Notes: a model not told the origin generated them from the letters alone. A DNA stretch of 64,000 nt from Clostridiaceae bacterium (GCA_029256485.1 JAQSXU010000001.1:176555-240554), one strand, 5' to 3'. Positions 27,441 through 36,786 are shown, numbered from the stretch's first letter. Numbers and translations: made by a program.

Positions 27441-28049
27441 ATGATTGACATATCTGGTTTAAAGATAGACTTTAAAAATAGAGAAAATTGGGTAGCTATA
27501 ATTGGTAGCAGAAATGCCTCAGATAAAGAAAAAGAAATAGCATATAAACTTGGTAGAAAATGTGCTAAGGAAGGAAAAATTGTAGTGAGTGGTTTAGCCC
27601 TGGGAATTGATTCATTTGGGCACTTAGGTTGTATTGATGGAGGAGGAAAGACTATCGCTTTAGTACATACTCCAATATCAGTTCCTATTTATCCTAAAGA
27701 AAATCATGAACTTGCAGAAAAAATAAGAAAGAACGGGTGCATAATTCATCCGTTTAAGACTAAGGCGAAATTTGAGAAAAATGGGATGTCTCAATCCTCT
27801 AAAAGACTTATTGAAAGAAGTATTTTAAATGCTTATGTTTGTCCAAACATTGTAGTTGTTAAGGAAAGCCCGTCTATTATAACAGGGGGAACAAAATGGG
27901 CTACAAAATATGGCACAGATATAAGTCATAATGTTTTTAGATTAGATAGTGATTTCAAATTTCACAAAAATCCAGTCGTTGAGGATTGCAAAACCTGGTG
28001 GATTAGAGAATTAAATCTTGATATATTTTTAAAAGAATTAGGTAATTAG
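27441..28049 (+). CDS. DprA/SLOG-like Rossmann-fold protein
   Basis: The 202-residue protein has VAIIGSRNAS, GLALGIDSFGHLGCIDGGGK and a later GGTKWATKYG. These are the nucleotide-binding segments of DprA/Smf and related SLOG-domain proteins. DprA loads RecA on single-stranded DNA during uptake. Stand-alone SLOG proteins may instead bind or hydrolyse nucleotide signals. It lacks the SAM-like and winged-helix parts of full DprA. The start could be the GTG at 27429, but the ATG at 27441 has better spacing. Confidence 0.65.
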   Translation: MIDISGLKIDFKNRENWVAIIGSRNASDKEKEIAYKLGRKCAKEGKIVVSGLALGIDSFGHLGCIDGGGKTIALVHTPISVPIYPKENHELAEKIRKNGCIIHPFKTKAKFEKNGMSQSSKRLIERSILNAYVCPNIVVVKESPSIITGGTKWATKYGTDISHNVFRLDSDFKFHKNPVVEDCKTWWIRELNLDIFLKELGN

Positions 28050-28053
28050 TGTT

Positions 28054-28083
28054 AAAAAGAGCCATTATGGTTCTTTTTCTTTT
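28054..28083 (+). terminator. Terminator
   Basis: AAAAAGAGCC pairs with GGTTCTTTTT, followed by CTTTTT. Confidence 0.75.
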
Positions 28084-28111
28084 TCAACACTTTATTAATT
28101 TTAGTAAAAAT

Positions 28112-28139
28112 AAAAAAGCACAAAAATTTTGTGCTTTTT
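28112..28139. terminator. Bidirectional terminator
   Basis: AAAAAGCACAAAA and TTTTGTGCTTTTT form a perfect inverted repeat between convergent genes. Confidence 0.8.
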
Positions 28140-28144
28140 GGATT

Positions 28145-28474
28145 TTACATAGTTAATTCTGCATTGTCTTCGACTGCAGATACACTTTCAATATAAAAAT
28201 CCCATTCATCATGATGATATGCTATTATTTCAACTTCTACATTTACGGGCATTATGATAATTGCCTGCTTAAAATAAGGAAACCCATCATCATCAAAACC
28301 AAATTTACTTTCTAACGCAAGAAAATCTATTTCGTCAAAATCAAATTCATTTTCTGATAAAAAGTTTTTAAGTTCTTCAACTGTATTTGGATATTGATTA
28401 CTTGAAATTTCATCATCTCCAATATATTTATTTATTAAATCCATAATTTCTTGTTGTGAGTATTTTTTTTTCAT
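28145..28474 (-). CDS. Acidic hypothetical protein, 109 aa
   Basis: Very acidic (ENEFDFDEIDFLALESKFGF), with beta-prone C-terminus. DNA-mimic or inhibitor proteins have this character, but there is no direct evidence of such a role. A TAAAAGGAG site precedes the ATG. Confidence 0.6.
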   Translation of the reverse strand: MKKKYSQQEIMDLINKYIGDDEISSNQYPNTVEELKNFLSENEFDFDEIDFLALESKFGFDDDGFPYFKQAIIIMPVNVEVEIIAYHHDEWDFYIESVSAVEDNAELTM

Positions 28475-28653
28475 TAATAAATCTCCTTTTAATATATAAT
28501 TCTCTTATTGAGCACCTAATTTATAAATATATATATATTATATACTTATTATTGTTAAAAAATCAATCCAGACACCCTAAACACTCACAATAATTATAAT
28601 TCTAATCTCTATTTAATATAGTAAAAGATAATAATATTAAAGGAGAGGAAAAA

Positions 28654-29550
28654 TTGAAAATATTAGCAAAATCAATAATAGATAAAAATAACATAATAGA
28701 TAAAGTTAGAAAAGGGTGCAATAACCTTGAGATACAGTTGTTTTCAGATTTTATTAATAAAAATAATGACGAATTAGTTGAAGAAATTAAATCGGTTTGT
28801 TGTAATGTATTTGCTGTACACATGCCCTTAATTGATTCAGAAGAAGTGAATTTAGAATATTTTACAAACGATAGATATGAAGAATTGTTTTTTAAAGTAT
28901 GTGAATTTTCTCAAATGCTTGCTGATTGCTACAAGCATGAAATAACAATTATTATACATAATGGCTTTTCGTTGCCTATGTATGAAAAAATACCAGAACT
29001 GTTTTATACTTTGATTGAAATTTTTGATACTGCAATTGATGAATATAAAAATATTAATTTTGCGTTTGAAAACATATTACCATTTATTATAAAAAAAGAT
29101 ATTCCACTTATAAGTAGAAGTGGGTTTCTTAATGAAAATGCTATTATAGCAAAATTTTTCAATGAAAATTGTATAAAATCTGTATTTGGTACAGTATTAG
29201 ACACTTGTCACGCAATGATTACAATGCGAATACTAAATAAACTATTTGATGAAGAACCTGTAGTAAAAGATAAAAAGTATGATTTAGAATATTATTTTCG
29301 AGAAAATAAAGATACTATTAAAGTTATACATTTAGCAAATGTGGAGGAACTTGGATATAAGCCTTTACAACATGGAGCACCATTCCTGGAACAAGATATA
29401 AATATTTTGAAAGAAATAATGAACTTGTATGAGAAATATAGTTATGAATGCTTTATTACAATAGAAGTTTTTGAAAAAGACTATTTAAATAGTGTTAACT
29501 TTCTAAAAACCAAAGAAAATTTAGAAAGGGTATTTTATAAATTCTATTAG
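28654..29550 (+). CDS. Sugar phosphate isomerase/epimerase-like TIM barrel
   Basis: This 298-residue protein follows the AP-endonuclease-2/xylose-isomerase barrel pattern: VFAVHMPLI, ITIIIHNGF, FAFENILPF, TVLDTCHAMI, KVIHLANVEE and FITIEVFE. It has metal-ligand candidates E in FEN, D and H in LDTCH, H in HLAN and E in IEVFE. The substrate is unknown. It starts at TTG (28654) with an AAAGGAGAGG site. The neighbours do not indicate a sugar pathway. Confidence 0.7.
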   Translation: MKILAKSIIDKNNIIDKVRKGCNNLEIQLFSDFINKNNDELVEEIKSVCCNVFAVHMPLIDSEEVNLEYFTNDRYEELFFKVCEFSQMLADCYKHEITIIIHNGFSLPMYEKIPELFYTLIEIFDTAIDEYKNINFAFENILPFIIKKDIPLISRSGFLNENAIIAKFFNENCIKSVFGTVLDTCHAMITMRILNKLFDEEPVVKDKKYDLEYYFRENKDTIKVIHLANVEELGYKPLQHGAPFLEQDINILKEIMNLYEKYSYECFITIEVFEKDYLNSVNFLKTKENLERVFYKFY

Positions 29551-29575
29551 TAGATAAATAATTATTTTGACCAAT

Positions 29576-29615
29576 AAAAAAAACAAAGACTATGTTTTGT
29601 ACATAGTCTTTGTTT
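29576..29615. terminator. Strong bidirectional terminator
   Basis: AAACAAAGACTATGT (29581-29595) pairs perfectly with ACATAGTCTTTGTTT (29601-29615). Confidence 0.9.
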
Positions 29616-29621
29616 GCATCT

Positions 29622-30008
29622 TTAAATGATTTGCTTTAAATTAGAAAAGAAATCGTTTCCGCAAAAACATTCCTCAAAACCAAAAGGGGTAATTGTATCT
29701 ACCCATTCAGGAATACATTCAGCGTAATATGTTACTTTTACATCTAAGAAACATTCTTCTGTTGAATACTTTTTTACCAAATCAAATATTTTTATTGTAT
29801 TACAGTCATTCTTTTCTTTCATAATAGATAATTCATTAGAACAACCTTCACATTCTGCACAGGTAGATTTATTAAGTATTAATAATAAATCAATATCTTT
29901 TGGATTATCTTTAAAAAGAGCACTTCCAAATACGTAAGCCTCTTTCACCCCTAAAAATGATATTGCAGTTAAAAAACCGTTAATTTGTATTTCTATATTA
30001 GCGTTCAT
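29622..30008 (-). CDS. Small nucleotidyltransferase (MNT-like)
   Basis: The 128-residue protein has YVFGSALFKDNPKDIDLLLI. The GS-x8-DID pattern (G28, S29, D38, D40) is that of minimal nucleotidyltransferases of the pol-beta fold. A third acidic residue may be in LDVKVTYY. CAECEGC adds a possible metal site. Such enzymes often act as antitoxins to HEPN proteins or modify tRNA. The neighbour on the same strand is not a HEPN protein by eye. Confidence 0.65.
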   Translation of the reverse strand: MNANIEIQINGFLTAISFLGVKEAYVFGSALFKDNPKDIDLLLILNKSTCAECEGCSNELSIMKEKNDCNTIKIFDLVKKYSTEECFLDVKVTYYAECIPEWVDTITPFGFEECFCGNDFFSNLKQII

Positions 30009-30016
30009 GTTTCAAT

Positions 30017-30346
30017 CTATTCCCCTATGGACATTATCACCATATATTCAATTCCATTATGTTCAAATAAATATTCTCCCAAAATTTCTTCAGATATTTC
30101 AAGAACGCAAACTTGATTACCGTTTTTATCAAATAACAAGCTGTCAACATATGGAGTATCTCCATTACATATTTTAATATCTGCAAAGAAACCATTATCA
30201 AACTTAACAGTATAAGTTTTTAAAATATCATTAGACTCTTCATATCTGCCTTCTGCTATATTAAGTATGTCTTGAATTTCCGTAGCTTCCTTTTGAGAAA
30301 TTGTTATTGTAGCCTGTTTTATATTGTTTTTTAATTGTGTTGTCAT
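30017..30346 (-). CDS. Hypothetical protein, 109 aa, paired with nucleotidyltransferase
   Basis: Unrecognised. It has a strand-rich middle (TYTVKFDNGFFADIKICNGD) seen in small phage and plasmid proteins. It ends 8 bases before the nucleotidyltransferase gene, so both are one operon. An AAGGAG site precedes the ATG. Confidence 0.6.
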   Translation of the reverse strand: MTTQLKNNIKQATITISQKEATEIQDILNIAEGRYEESNDILKTYTVKFDNGFFADIKICNGDTPYVDSLLFDKNGNQVCVLEISEEILGEYLFEHNGIEYMVIMSIGE

Positions 30347-30508
30347 ATAAACTCCTTATTTTTTAATTTATATATCATATTCAAATTTCATTTAAAATAT
30401 CGCTTATAGAATAATTTGAAATTTGAAATCTAAAATATAAAAGTATCAAAAATAAGGATTTTACATAAAAAAATTTAAAAGGCGATTTTACTTAAAAAGG
30501 AGAAAATT

Positions 30509-32554
30509 ATGAACAAAATTAAAAGTGTTAAAATTAATGAGGTAGTAGTATATGGCTTTAAAGGTTATGAAGAACAACATATTTTTTCATTTGAAGAATT
30601 AAAGAATATTATTATAGGGGATAATGGAAAAGGCAAGTCAAGTATTGGAGAAGCTATAGTTTGGTGTTTTACTGGTAGGAACATTGAAGGAAATCAGAAA
30701 GATTTAAATGTGATTAACAATAAGAGTAAGACAGCTTATGTTTCTGTTACTTTTGATGATGAAAATGGACAAACTCATGTATTAGAAAGAAAAGCTAACT
30801 CTGTTATTACAATTAAATTTGATTCTATTCAAACAAGCCAGGAAAAGCTAAAAGAAATCATTGATACTGATTTATTTCTTTTGATATTTAATCCGTTATA
30901 TTTTCAATCTCTTGATGCAAATAATGCAAGAAAGACGATATTTACAACAATGCCACAAATATCTAAATCAGATATATTCGCTACAATGGATAAAGTGGAT
31001 AGTGAGATATTAGAAAATGAGACTTTTAACGAAACAGATACTAATGAGTATTTAAAAAGTCAAAGAAAAAGATTAAAAGAAATAGAAGATAATAAAAAAC
31101 ATATCAATGGGTATATGGAAAAACTTCAGCAAACATTTGATATACCTGAAGAAGTAAAATTCGATAATTCTAAAATAACAGATATTGAAAATGAATTAGA
31201 AGTTCTTAATACTAAAAAGCCACAGCTCATTAATATCGATGATTTACTAATTAAAAAAGCAGGTATTGAAAAACAAATTTTAGAAATAAAAAGCAAAAAA
31301 TTTGAAAGCGAAATAGCTGTGATTGAACTTAGAAATCAAAAAAATCTTTTGGAGCAAAAACTTAGAAGTGTTATTGCTAAAGAGTATACAGGTACAGATG
31401 TTTCTGAATATGAAAAAAAAGCAGAAATACTACGTGTAGAATATAGTGCAGTTACTTCTGCAAGCAAAGGTCTTGAGGTTGAGAAGAAGAAATTAGAAGA
31501 TAAAAAAGTTGATTTTAAAGAGGGGGATATATGTCCTCTTTGTAAACAATTAATTTCTGCTCATAGTGTTAATACTTTAAATACAGAGTTACGAAAGGAA
31601 GTTACTAAATCTAAAAATGAAATAACAGAAAAACAATTAGAAAAAAGAAAAACACTTGCCCAATTAGCAAAAGAGGGACAAGAATTTGTCGAATTAATTT
31701 CAAAAGCTAAAAAAGCAGATGATGAAGCAAAAAAGAAATTTGAAGAAAGTAAAGAATCTAAGATAAATTCAATTAAGGCTGAAATAGCAGTGATTGATAA
31801 AAAGCTTGGAAATTTAAATAAACTTGGAGAAGATTTTAACAATAAAAAACAAGAAGAAATTAATCCATTGCTTTTAGCGATAAAAAATCTTACATTAGAT
31901 GAAATTGAAACTAAAAACAATGAGCTTCAAAAAATATTTGATGCTGAAATTCTTAAAAAGAAAACTTTGTTGCAGGATGGATTAATTGTTTTAAGAAAAG
32001 AAAAAGAAGCAGTTATTTCTAATGAAGCAAAAAGATTAAGCTTGATAAAAAGTTTAGAAGAAAACAACAAAGAAATTGAGTCAAAGAACAAAGAATTAGC
32101 ACAATTAGTAGAAGAAGAAAATAATACTAATAATCTAATTAGTGCAATGAAAAGTTTCAATGCTCAAAAAACTGCTCTGCTAAATAAAACCATATCAAAA
32201 TATTTAACAAATGTATCTTTAAAGCTTGAAAAACTTGTAGAATCAACAGGCGAAGTTAAAGATGTGTTCGATATTCTGTATAATGAAAAAGACTTGAAAG
32301 TTTGTTCAAAATCGGAGTGTATAAAGGCTGGCTTAGAACTTTCTAAAATGATAAGCGAATTATCAGGATGCAATTTCCCTGTTTTTGTTGATAATGGGGA
32401 ATCAATCACTTCATATGATGATATGTCATTACAAATAATTGAAACAAGAGTTGTAGAAGGTTCAAAACTTGTTGCTATTAAAAAAGACGGAACACGTTTA
32501 GAAGTTGAAGTAACTCCAATACCAACTCAAAGAAGAACTAAAGAAGTAGCATAA
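30509..32554 (+). CDS. Rad50/RecF-like ATPase with zinc hook
   Basis: This 681-residue SMC-type protein has Walker A GDNGKGKS (37-44), long coiled coils, and a CPLC zinc hook at 342-345 that would join two molecules. The C-terminal region has a signature-like LSKMISELSGC. The Walker B strand reads FPVFVDNGESI, with asparagine where canonical ABC ATPases have the second acidic residue. The hook and length fit Rad50/SbcC-like proteins, but no Mre11/SbcD nuclease is adjacent. It probably acts in recombination or repair of the element. An AAAAAGGAG site precedes the ATG. Confidence 0.8.
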   Translation: MNKIKSVKINEVVVYGFKGYEEQHIFSFEELKNIIIGDNGKGKSSIGEAIVWCFTGRNIEGNQKDLNVINNKSKTAYVSVTFDDENGQTHVLERKANSVITIKFDSIQTSQEKLKEIIDTDLFLLIFNPLYFQSLDANNARKTIFTTMPQISKSDIFATMDKVDSEILENETFNETDTNEYLKSQRKRLKEIEDNKKHINGYMEKLQQTFDIPEEVKFDNSKITDIENELEVLNTKKPQLINIDDLLIKKAGIEKQILEIKSKKFESEIAVIELRNQKNLLEQKLRSVIAKEYTGTDVSEYEKKAEILRVEYSAVTSASKGLEVEKKKLEDKKVDFKEGDICPLCKQLISAHSVNTLNTELRKEVTKSKNEITEKQLEKRKTLAQLAKEGQEFVELISKAKKADDEAKKKFEESKESKINSIKAEIAVIDKKLGNLNKLGEDFNNKKQEEINPLLLAIKNLTLDEIETKNNELQKIFDAEILKKKTLLQDGLIVLRKEKEAVISNEAKRLSLIKSLEENNKEIESKNKELAQLVEEENNTNNLISAMKSFNAQKTALLNKTISKYLTNVSLKLEKLVESTGEVKDVFDILYNEKDLKVCSKSECIKAGLELSKMISELSGCNFPVFVDNGESITSYDDMSLQIIETRVVEGSKLVAIKKDGTRLEVEVTPIPTQRRTKEVA

Positions 32555-32590
32555 CATAAAAAACGATAGGGTTTCCTATCGTTTTTTATG
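32555..32590 (+). terminator. Perfect 16-bp stem terminator
   Basis: CATAAAAAACGATAGG and CCTATCGTTTTTTATG flank a 4-base loop. Confidence 0.9.
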
Positions 32591-32779
32591 TTGGTATTTT
32601 TCATTTATAATTGGGATATTTGTGTGTAATGAATTTCTAATAATTAAAAAAAATTTTCTTAAATTTTTAAATATAGTTTACATTTTTATTAATAATGTTG
32701 TTCTTATTAGTATAAGGTTAAATTTTTATGAAACTAAAAATTATCCTTATAAATTTAAATATGAAAGGAGGATATAAAT

Positions 32780-33184
32780 ATGGCATGGATTGAATTACAA
32801 CCAGTATCAAAATTATATACACCAGCACAAATAGCTGTGATACAGGCTACAAGAGATAATACAAGTTACGCAGATTTAGCAGAAGCAATAGCTCTTGCTG
32901 GAATATCTGTTGTTACTTCAAGTTTGTTTAACAGTTATGTCTTAACAATGAAATCAACTGTTCAAAATGTTCTTGGAGCAATAGGAATATATGCTTCTTT
33001 ATCACAAGTTGATACCATGATGAAGCAAGATTTTGACTCTGAGGCGTTAATTGGCCCTTTAAATATGGCCGCTACTACTGGTGGAACTGTGTTGATTACA
33101 ACAAGAACGTATCAATATGATACAGGTAGTGGTAATAGTTCTACTTGGAAAGTAGAAACAGAATATAAATATAATAGATATTAA
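32780..33184 (+). CDS. Hypothetical protein, 134 aa
   Basis: Unrecognised. A helical alanine-rich N-terminus (YADLAEAIALAGISVV) leads into small-residue stretches and a polar end (GSGNSSTWKVETEYKYNRY). It has a strong AAAGGAGG site and is flanked by perfect terminators, so it is its own transcript. It could be an abundant structural or secreted small protein, but no signal peptide is seen. Confidence 0.6.
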   Translation: MAWIELQPVSKLYTPAQIAVIQATRDNTSYADLAEAIALAGISVVTSSLFNSYVLTMKSTVQNVLGAIGIYASLSQVDTMMKQDFDSEALIGPLNMAATTGGTVLITTRTYQYDTGSGNSSTWKVETEYKYNRY

Positions 33185-33203
33185 ATAAAATTTTATATTT
33201 ATT

Positions 33204-33242
33204 AAATAACGCCTTATGATTCAAACCATAAGGCGTTATTTT
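33204..33242. terminator. Perfect bidirectional terminator
   Basis: AAATAACGCCTTATG pairs with CATAAGGCGTTATTT between convergent genes. Confidence 0.9.
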
Positions 33243-33529
33243 CATCTAAGAAATGATAAAGAAATAATCATTGATATTATAATACAAGGAATGAATATAA
33301 CGTCTAAAACTTTACTTTTAATGTTTAAAATTTTATTTTTAAAAAACAAAGAAGTAGATAATATGACTGCGACATTCATAAATAGAAACATAATACTTAA
33401 TTTTGGGATATTATATTTTATAAATGCAATCGTTCCAATTATCTGAAAAATAATTACTTGTATTATTATATAAATACATGCAGGATTCTGTTTAATGTTA
33501 TTCATAATTACTTCTTTTTTTATTTTCAA
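33242..33529 (-). CDS. Small integral membrane protein, 95 aa
   Basis: Three hydrophobic segments (about residues 18-36, 43-62 and 74-92) make it a likely three-pass membrane protein. The best start is the TTG at 33529, 8 bases after an AGAGGGGG site. A plus-strand frame over the same region has no ribosome site. Confidence 0.6.
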   Translation of the reverse strand: MKIKKEVIMNNIKQNPACIYIIIQVIIFQIIGTIAFIKYNIPKLSIMFLFMNVAVILSTSLFFKNKILNIKSKVLDVIFIPCIIISMIISLSFLR

Positions 33530-33630
33530 ATTTCATTCCCCCTCTTTAGTAAAGTATACTTACTCATATTATATATTATTACCATATTTTAGTAAAGTAA
33601 TTTTACAAACTGTTGTAATATAAAATATAA

Positions 33631-33659
33631 TTTACAAATTAAATTAACTATGATATAAT
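33631..33659 (+). promoter_or_regulatory. Promoter
   Basis: TTTACA (33631-33636), 17 bases, TATAAT (33654-33659). It precedes the gene at 33686 and lacks the shared operator. Confidence 0.65.
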
Positions 33660-33685
33660 ATAATAAATATATTTAGGAGGTCTTT

Positions 33686-34324
33686 ATGAGTTTAACAAGT
33701 AAAATAATTAAAGAGTTTTCAATTAACATAGAGAAATTACTTATTATTATGTTCGGTGATACTTATGATTCAGAAGGAAATAAATATCAGGAGGTGTATG
33801 CATATGAACTGAGTTCATTCTTTTCAAGTTTAGAAAGAAGTTTAGGGGCATTAGAGGATAATAAAGTAGAAATTAATAGAGAAGTTTTAAAGTCTCATTT
33901 AATTACGAAGTGGTTTAACATTTTAGACAGATGCGATATGAATAGTTTAAATGATTATTTATTAGATATATTAACTGTTTCTAAAATAAATGTAACTGCA
34001 GAAGAAAGTCTCAGATTAACTGAGGAAGATAATAATTATCTTCGTAAAATAATCAGGGAAGAAATGAATAGAAATATGAATATATTAATAAACCTATCAT
34101 TGAAAAATGAGACACAAATGACACAAATACTTTTAGATTTCAAAAAGAATGACAATGCTCATTATGAACACTTGATTTATACTTTTAAACAGGCTTATAT
34201 AAGGGGTGCAAATTTACTGTATATGCTTTACAAAGAACAGCCGAAAGACTGGAGTACGGGTTTATCATTGCATGAAACTGTATGTAGAGACTTTGATATT
34301 AAAAGAGAAGAATTCTTGTTTTAA
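33686..34324 (+). CDS. Hypothetical helical protein, 212 aa
   Basis: Unrecognised. The sequence is helical and mixed-charge. It contains EESLRLTEEDNNYLRKIIRE and no catalytic motif. It probably shares a transcript with the next gene, 37 bases downstream. An AGGAGG site precedes the ATG. Confidence 0.6.
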   Translation: MSLTSKIIKEFSINIEKLLIIMFGDTYDSEGNKYQEVYAYELSSFFSSLERSLGALEDNKVEINREVLKSHLITKWFNILDRCDMNSLNDYLLDILTVSKINVTAEESLRLTEEDNNYLRKIIREEMNRNMNILINLSLKNETQMTQILLDFKKNDNAHYEHLIYTFKQAYIRGANLLYMLYKEQPKDWSTGLSLHETVCRDFDIKREEFLF

Positions 34325-34361
34325 AAGAGAATAGTGATGTTTGAAATTAAGGAGGTTTAAA

Positions 34362-35084
34362 TTGAAGGAAAAAGAACTTATTTACAAAGCTATTGAAGAT
34401 AAAAAACAGAATATGATAAGTGAATACAATAAAATGATTGATAAGGTTATGGAAGAACAAAACTTGCCAGAATTATATTATTTATTAGCTCAAATTTTTC
34501 ATAATACGAAGGAGCAGGGTGAATTAGGAATTACATTATTAAAAAGTCAACTTAAAAATGATTTCTTTAAAAAATTAAATTCTCATAACGATGCAAACTT
34601 CATTACATTTTCTAATGATGATTTCATGATTTCATTTTCCAAATCATTATCAAAGGAAATTCAAGTAAAATTTAAAAAAGGCACAATTTCAGGAGATTAT
34701 TACCCATCTATAAATAAATCAATTCTGGAATTAAAAGAATTATTAGAAATTTATCTTAATGAGAAAACTTTTAAGAATTTCAAAAATTTAGCTGATTTTA
34801 ACTGCAAAAATTATCATAATAATATCATTGCAACAGTATCAAAATATTATACCACTTATAAGACTTGTAATGAAAAACTTCTTGAAGAAATAAATAAAAG
34901 ACAGGAATTAGATAATAAAAATAAAGTAAACTTTGAAAAAAGAAAAAAAGAGTATGAAGATATGCAAACTTATGCAAAGGATATAATTGCAAGTCTAACT
35001 GACCTGGAAGAGTTTAAGAAAAAAGGTTGGCATGTAAGATATATCGGAATAGAAGACGAAAGAGGATGTATTACATTTGCTTAG
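34362..35084 (+). CDS. Hypothetical coiled-coil-containing protein, 240 aa
   Basis: Unrecognised, lysine- and glutamate-rich with a likely coiled coil near residues 180-215 (NEKLLEEINKRQELDNKNKV). It ends in a compact YIGIEDERGCITFA strand. The start is a TTG at 34362, preceded by AAGGAGG at 6 bases; the longer frame includes that site. Confidence 0.6.
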   Translation: MKEKELIYKAIEDKKQNMISEYNKMIDKVMEEQNLPELYYLLAQIFHNTKEQGELGITLLKSQLKNDFFKKLNSHNDANFITFSNDDFMISFSKSLSKEIQVKFKKGTISGDYYPSINKSILELKELLEIYLNEKTFKNFKNLADFNCKNYHNNIIATVSKYYTTYKTCNEKLLEEINKRQELDNKNKVNFEKRKKEYEDMQTYAKDIIASLTDLEEFKKKGWHVRYIGIEDERGCITFA

Positions 35085-35258
35085 TAATGAATTAAATATT
35101 ATTCAAGAATGAAGGTTTAATTTAATTATATTAACGCTTACTAATAAAGAATATTAGAAAATATTTTAATAAAGCTAATGAAATAATTATAAAAATAATT
35201 TTGACATTATAAATTGATTAATTGTCAAAAAATATAAATAAATGTGAGGAAATTAATA

Positions 35259-35999
35259 ATGTATAAAAACTTGCCAGATGTTTGCGAAAGTAAACTTATC
35301 CCTAAAAATTTTGGTCATATAGGTCATTTGTGGGGAAGTAAAATGTTAGATAATGAAGACAAGCTTCTTAGTGAAGTTGAACAACGCAAATATACAGTTA
35401 GCAAAAGAAATAAAAGTGATGTTGTAATTATCACTGAAAAAATAGATGGTATGAACGCAGGTGTGGTAAAAAAGAATGGAAATCTATACCCAATCAATAG
35501 AAAAGGGTATGATACACGCATTATGGGCATGGTGCAAAAGGAACTTGAATTACTTGGTAAGGAATGGGCAATATGGGTAGATAATCACTATTCATTATAT
35601 AATTCTATTCTAAATGAAGGAGAAAGACTGGTGTTTGAAAATTGCATTCTCCAACATACACTTAAGTATTGTTTTAAGCATGAACCAGTATTTTTATTAG
35701 CAAAATATAATTCTAATAACATGAGAATTAATTATAAAGAATTATCTGAGTTGGCGTTTAAAAATAATATTCAACAACCTCCTTTATTAAATGTTGGTAT
35801 AGCATTGCCTGCCCAGATGATTATTGAACAATATCCGAAGGGATTAGTAGGGGTAAAAGGAAATATCGAAGGTATAGTATATAATTATGAACATAATGGA
35901 AAACATGAATCATGTGCTAAATTTGTTAGTAATTCAATTATGGGAACATTTGAATGTATCCCTCAATATTATAATAAAATTGCCTCTCTCTCCACTTAA
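35259..35999 (+). CDS. RNA ligase of the KxDG nucleotidyltransferase superfamily
   Basis: Seals RNA ends through a lysyl-AMP intermediate. The 246-residue protein has motif I TEKIDGMNAGV with the nucleophile K61, a later VFENCIL (motif IIIa-like), GNIEGIVYNYE (motif IV) and CAKFV (motif V lysine). It is short, close to Rnl2-type cores without an extra C-terminal domain. The ATG at 35259 is preceded by GAGG. The decayed phosphoesterase that follows could once have been its end-processing partner. A second, unrelated RNA ligase (RtcB) is at 59550. Confidence 0.75.
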   Translation: MYKNLPDVCESKLIPKNFGHIGHLWGSKMLDNEDKLLSEVEQRKYTVSKRNKSDVVIITEKIDGMNAGVVKKNGNLYPINRKGYDTRIMGMVQKELELLGKEWAIWVDNHYSLYNSILNEGERLVFENCILQHTLKYCFKHEPVFLLAKYNSNNMRINYKELSELAFKNNIQQPPLLNVGIALPAQMIIEQYPKGLVGVKGNIEGIVYNYEHNGKHESCAKFVSNSIMGTFECIPQYYNKIASLST

Positions 36000-36019
36000 A
36001 AAGGTGGAGATTTCTTTTT
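35988..36019 (+). terminator. Terminator overlapping the RNA ligase stop codon
   Basis: CTCCACTT pairs with AGGTGGAG, followed by TTTCTTTTT. Confidence 0.7.
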
Positions 36020-36038
36020 GAAGAAAGGAGTGAAAAAT

Positions 36039-36231
36039 GTGAAAATTAGAATTAGTAGTGACACTCATGGTAAAATTGATTTTATTCAAAAATAAAATGA
36101 TTGTGATTATATTATTGTTTTAGGCGATTGAATATGAACATTGGTATTTTGGACATCATCATGTAGGTATGAGAAAAGATAAATTTATCGGTGTTTGGGA
36201 AAGAGAACATTTCTTAAATATAAGTACATAA
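36039..36231 (+). pseudogene. Decayed metallophosphoesterase
   Basis: After a GAAAGGAG site a GTG opens VKIRISSDTHGKIDFIQK and then a stop. An in-line remnant gives DCDYIIVLGD and a stop, then WYFGHHHVGMRKDKF in a shifted frame. SDTHG, LGD and GHHH are the outer metal-binding motifs of calcineurin-like phosphoesterases. The middle (GNH segment) is deleted, so the gene cannot be active. Confidence 0.75.
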
Positions 36232-36394
36232 GGAAATTATTTTATTATTTTTACAATATAATAAAAGAGTAAATATAAACAAGGAATAGATAATTCTCTA
36301 TTACATAAGTATAACTTAAAAAAGTGCCCTTAAGAAGATACCCCATTGGTATTACTTTAAAATGACAAGAAAGTATAAGTTAAAGGAGATAAGA

Positions 36395-36727
36395 ATGGTA
36401 AAAAAATTGATAAATTTCATAATTGACGATGAAAGAAAAAAATCAAAAAATATTAGATATCAAGAATTTGAACACAATTTAAGAAATTTGCTATCTGAGC
36501 TAAATGATAAAACAGATAGGGAAGATGATTTTCTTTTAGATAATATTAAACAAGCAATAATTGTTTATCTAATAAAAAATGAATCAGGAGAAAATAGTAA
36601 GATATTTTTGGCTAACATGAAGGAAAATTATTATATATCAACTAAAGAATTAGTCAATAAACATCCTGACTTAGAAATAGAAATATTAAAAATGAATCTG
36701 TTTGTTGAAGATTATGTTTGGAGTTAA
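36395..36727 (+). CDS. Hypothetical protein, 110 aa
   Basis: Unrecognised, charged and helical (IIDDERKKSKNIRYQEFEHN). The ATG at 36395 has an AAAGGAG site; an earlier ATG at 36362 lies upstream of that site. No motif is evident. Confidence 0.55.
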   Translation: MVKKLINFIIDDERKKSKNIRYQEFEHNLRNLLSELNDKTDREDDFLLDNIKQAIIVYLIKNESGENSKIFLANMKENYYISTKELVNKHPDLEIEILKMNLFVEDYVWS

Positions 36728-36786
36728 AATAAGTGATATAAATAGAAAAATTACAAATCATTTACTATAGTAGGGAGGAAACTATT

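Noticed and set aside
28523..28550. AT dinucleotide run as a repeat element
   Set aside because: Short and expected by composition.
33216..33446. Plus-strand hydrophobic frame
   Set aside because: Starts inside a terminator arm and lies antisense to the better-supported membrane gene.
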